Assembly: GCA_000733355.1 (NCBI GenBank)
Contig: JNVV01000026.1
Span: 361,444 to 425,443, forward strand
DNA: 64,000 bases
From: Falciphora oryzae
Taxonomy: Eukaryota > Ascomycota > Sordariomycetes > Magnaporthales > Magnaporthaceae
Direction: 5' to 3'
Below, piece by piece: positions 61,878 through 64,000 of the stretch. Under the pieces are notes generated by a model, which did not search any database, had not been told where the DNA came from, and saw only the letters and a list, made by a program, of their open reading frames with translations. Each line of letters starts with the position of its first letter. Within the stretch, counting starts at the first letter, position 1. A program made the position numbers and the translations under genes.

Positions 61878-63704
61878 ATGGACCAAGACTATGACATTGA
61901 GATGGGCGACGCCGAGGACTATGCCATGCCCGAGGCCGACAACATCCTTCCCGTGGACGATGATATCCTTCCCGTGGACGACGCTCAGGTTAGCGCGCGC
62001 TTTTGCCCTACCGAGCCATTGCTACTTCCCTCCTCGCCGCCCGCAATCAACGCAAAACGCTGACGCAAGGGCATTGTCCTTTCGTCGCGACTAGGAACCC
62101 GGAGAAGTGGACGAGTCGGCCGACCCGACGGCGGACCTGGCCGCCGAGGACCGCAAGCTGTGCCCGGCCAAGGTGCACATGCGCGGCCTCGACAGCATGA
62201 ACCCGAACGAGATCAAGGCCTACTTCGACGAGCACGCCGGCGGCCTGCAGTACAAGCACGTCGAGTGGATCGACGACTCGTCGGCCAACCTCGTCTTCGC
62301 CTCCGAGTCGAGCGCGTCCGAGGCCCTCATCGCCCTCTCGGCCATCGACGTCGCGGACCCGGCCCAGCTGCCCGCCCTCGAGCTCCTGCCGGCGAAGCCG
62401 TGCAAGGCCAAACCCGAGGCGACGCTGCAGGTCCGCATCGCCGTCGTCGGCGACCGCAAGATCAAGGGCGCCGCCGAGCGCAGTAGGTTCTACCTCTGGC
62501 ACCCGGAGTGGGAGCGCCAGAACAGGGACGACGGGAGGAACGGAAACTACTGGAGCAGGTACCGCGACCGCGACTCGTACGACAGGCGCCGGCGTGACGA
62601 CCGCCACAACGGCGACCGCGGCGGCAGGTACGACGGCAGGCAGGGCGACGACGAGGGGGTGGAGCGGTTCGACGCTAGTCTCTACGACGACGACCAGGAG
62701 ACGCTCGCGCGGCGCGAGCCCAGGGCCCGCAGCAGGAGGCGCGGCGGCCGCCGCTACTCGCGGTCCAGATCTAGATCCCGGACCCGGTCGCGCAGCCGGT
62801 CCGACCGCTCCGACGACCAACGGCGCCAGCAGGACAACCGCGGCAAGGAGCTCTTCCCGGACCTGCGCAGCCGGAACGACAGGAGCGGCGGGTCCGGCCT
62901 CCGGGGCCGCTCGGCGTCGCCCGCGCGCAGCCGCGACGGCGGTGGCGACGACGCGGTGTCGGTGGCGTCGTCGTCGCGGAACCGGGACAAGGCGCGCGCC
63001 ATCAAGGACCGGCTCTCCACGGCGGCGAGGGACAACCGGGCTAAGGAGCTGTTCCCCGCAAAGGTCGCGGCTCCGGGCGGTGGCAGGGCGGCGGGCGGCG
63101 GTAAGGCGCAGATGGACCAGCTCGATAAGGTCGAGGCGGTCAGCAGGAGCCTCAGCGGTATGTCACCCTTCAGCGTTGTCGAAGCCTTCTCCCCGGGCGG
63201 CGCGTGTGGTGGCTGGGGCGCCCCAAGAATGGGCTGTCCCCAGCACCAACACCCGTACCAGCACCAGCAGAAACAGCGGCATCAACAGCAGCTCAACGGC
63301 TGTTATTTCGGTCCGGATTGCGCCAGTGGAAGCAGCAGCGGCACCAAGCGGACCGCGGCGACGGCTACGGCGAATCACGTTAGCTGCGTGGAGAAGATGA
63401 TGGTCAACTCTTTCAAATTCTAAACACCAAAAAAAAAAAAAAAAAAACAACAGATCGAGTTACACGACCCGGAACAGCGACGAGTGCAAGTACAGCGGCC
63501 GGCGGCACTAGTATTAAGGGCCTTGCCAGACAGCAGCCGCCGTCGCAGGGCGACTCTGGCACGACGGGAATCTCGATCAAGGGGCGCGCGACGGCGAGGG
63601 AGCTATTCCCGGACAAGCTTGGCAACGCGGGCAAGGAGCTCTTTGCGGATAAGCTGGAGGGCAGGGGAAGGCCGAGGAGGAAAGCGGAGGACTCTTTCTA
63701 TTAG
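61878..63704 (+). CDS. NCBP3-like RNA/cap-binding protein (DUF2414)
   Basis: 474-aa protein from three exons (61878-61988, 62095-63157, 63454-63704). The acidic N-terminus (DIEMGDAEDY, two tandem ILPVDD copies) leads into an RRM-like domain, about residues 60-140: VHMRGLDSMNPNEIKAYF, then VEWIDDSSANLVFASES, matching the EWLDD-S core of nuclear cap-binding protein subunit 3. The rest is Arg/Asp/Ser-rich with RS dipeptides and four copies of a (K/R)ELF(P/A) motif (GKELFPD, AKELFPA, ARELFPD, GKELFAD). Exon 3 is supported because it continues this motif series and ends in the family-like RRKAEDSFY. If intron 2 is retained the frame runs to 63423 with a His/Gln-rich tail. Homologues bind capped RNA and link to mRNA export. 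Confidence 0.85.
63429..63447. repeat. A19 tract before intron acceptor
   Basis: 19 A in a row, 5 bp upstream of the predicted acceptor AG at 63452-63453 of the NCBP3-like gene, where a pyrimidine tract is expected. Confidence 0.9.
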
Positions 63705-64000
63705 TGGCGACCGAGCCTCTTTTAAACTTTCGAAGGTGAGCGGGATCTGGCAGTCACTTCTATCTGGGGTGTCCTTTCTTACATCAAAAACAGGAGAGCT
63801 GACTGAACGGAAAGGCCTTGCAACATCTTGCAACTAGACATTGCTACAGAGTCCACCTGACGGATGGAATGATGGACTCCATACTCTTTTCGCTTTTTTT
63901 TCTTTTTCTTTTTCTTTTTCTCTCGCCCTTCTTTTTTTTTTTTTTTTTTGCTCAGCGGGCGACTCCATTCTTAAGATACCTGACAAATAGGAAGCGGGTC
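63705..64000. other. 3' flank of NCBP3-like gene
   Basis: Nothing coding seen. T-rich, with TTTTTC repeats and T18 at 63932-63949. Confidence 0.6.

Overview
The window is nuclear DNA from a filamentous ascomycete, most probably a Sordariomycete. The evidence is short GT-AG introns (about 50-200 nt) with GTAAGT-like donors, GC-rich third codon positions, long pyrimidine-rich leaders, many A/T homopolymer tracts, and a set of housekeeping genes of Pezizomycotina type. I assembled 19 protein-coding genes, many of them multi-exon, and one intron-containing tRNA-Tyr. I saw no rRNA, CRISPR array, intact transposon or viral sequence. All exon structures were built by hand from splice signals, reading frame and recalled family conservation; no search was run.

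Left part (1-9.5 kb): a URC1-type GTP cyclohydrolase II homologue of uracil catabolism (19 exons, one of 4 nt), the transcription elongation factor ELF1, and uracil phosphoribosyltransferase FUR1 (known as URC6 in yeast work). URC1 and FUR1 are on the minus strand and separated only by ELF1, so two genes of the reductive-independent URC pyrimidine-degradation route are linked here.

Middle (9.5-31.4 kb): cohesin-release factor WAPL, the TOR activator GTPase Rheb, cytosolic seryl-tRNA synthetase, tRNA-Tyr(GUA), a ZUP1-like C78 deubiquitinase with zinc fingers, ITP pyrophosphatase HAM1, a secreted or membrane kelch protein, and COPII coat subunit SEC23.

Right part (32-64 kb): TFIIE-alpha (TFA1), family X DNA polymerase POL4, a MAPEG (MGST3-like) protein, the pseudo-carboxypeptidase ECM14, a large Sec7-PH ARF-GEF, signal recognition particle SRP72, two uncharacterised proteins flanking a 5.9 kb gene-poor stretch, and an NCBP3-like cap/RNA-binding protein. 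Secretory-pathway genes recur (SEC23, Sec7-GEF, SRP72, ECM14), but they are spread out and I do not claim a functional cluster. The strongest lead for a pathway-level story is the URC1-ELF1-FUR1 block; the best candidates for undescribed biology are the uncharacterised Cys-rich coiled-coil protein at 58.7 kb and the Ser-rich protein at 51.5 kb.
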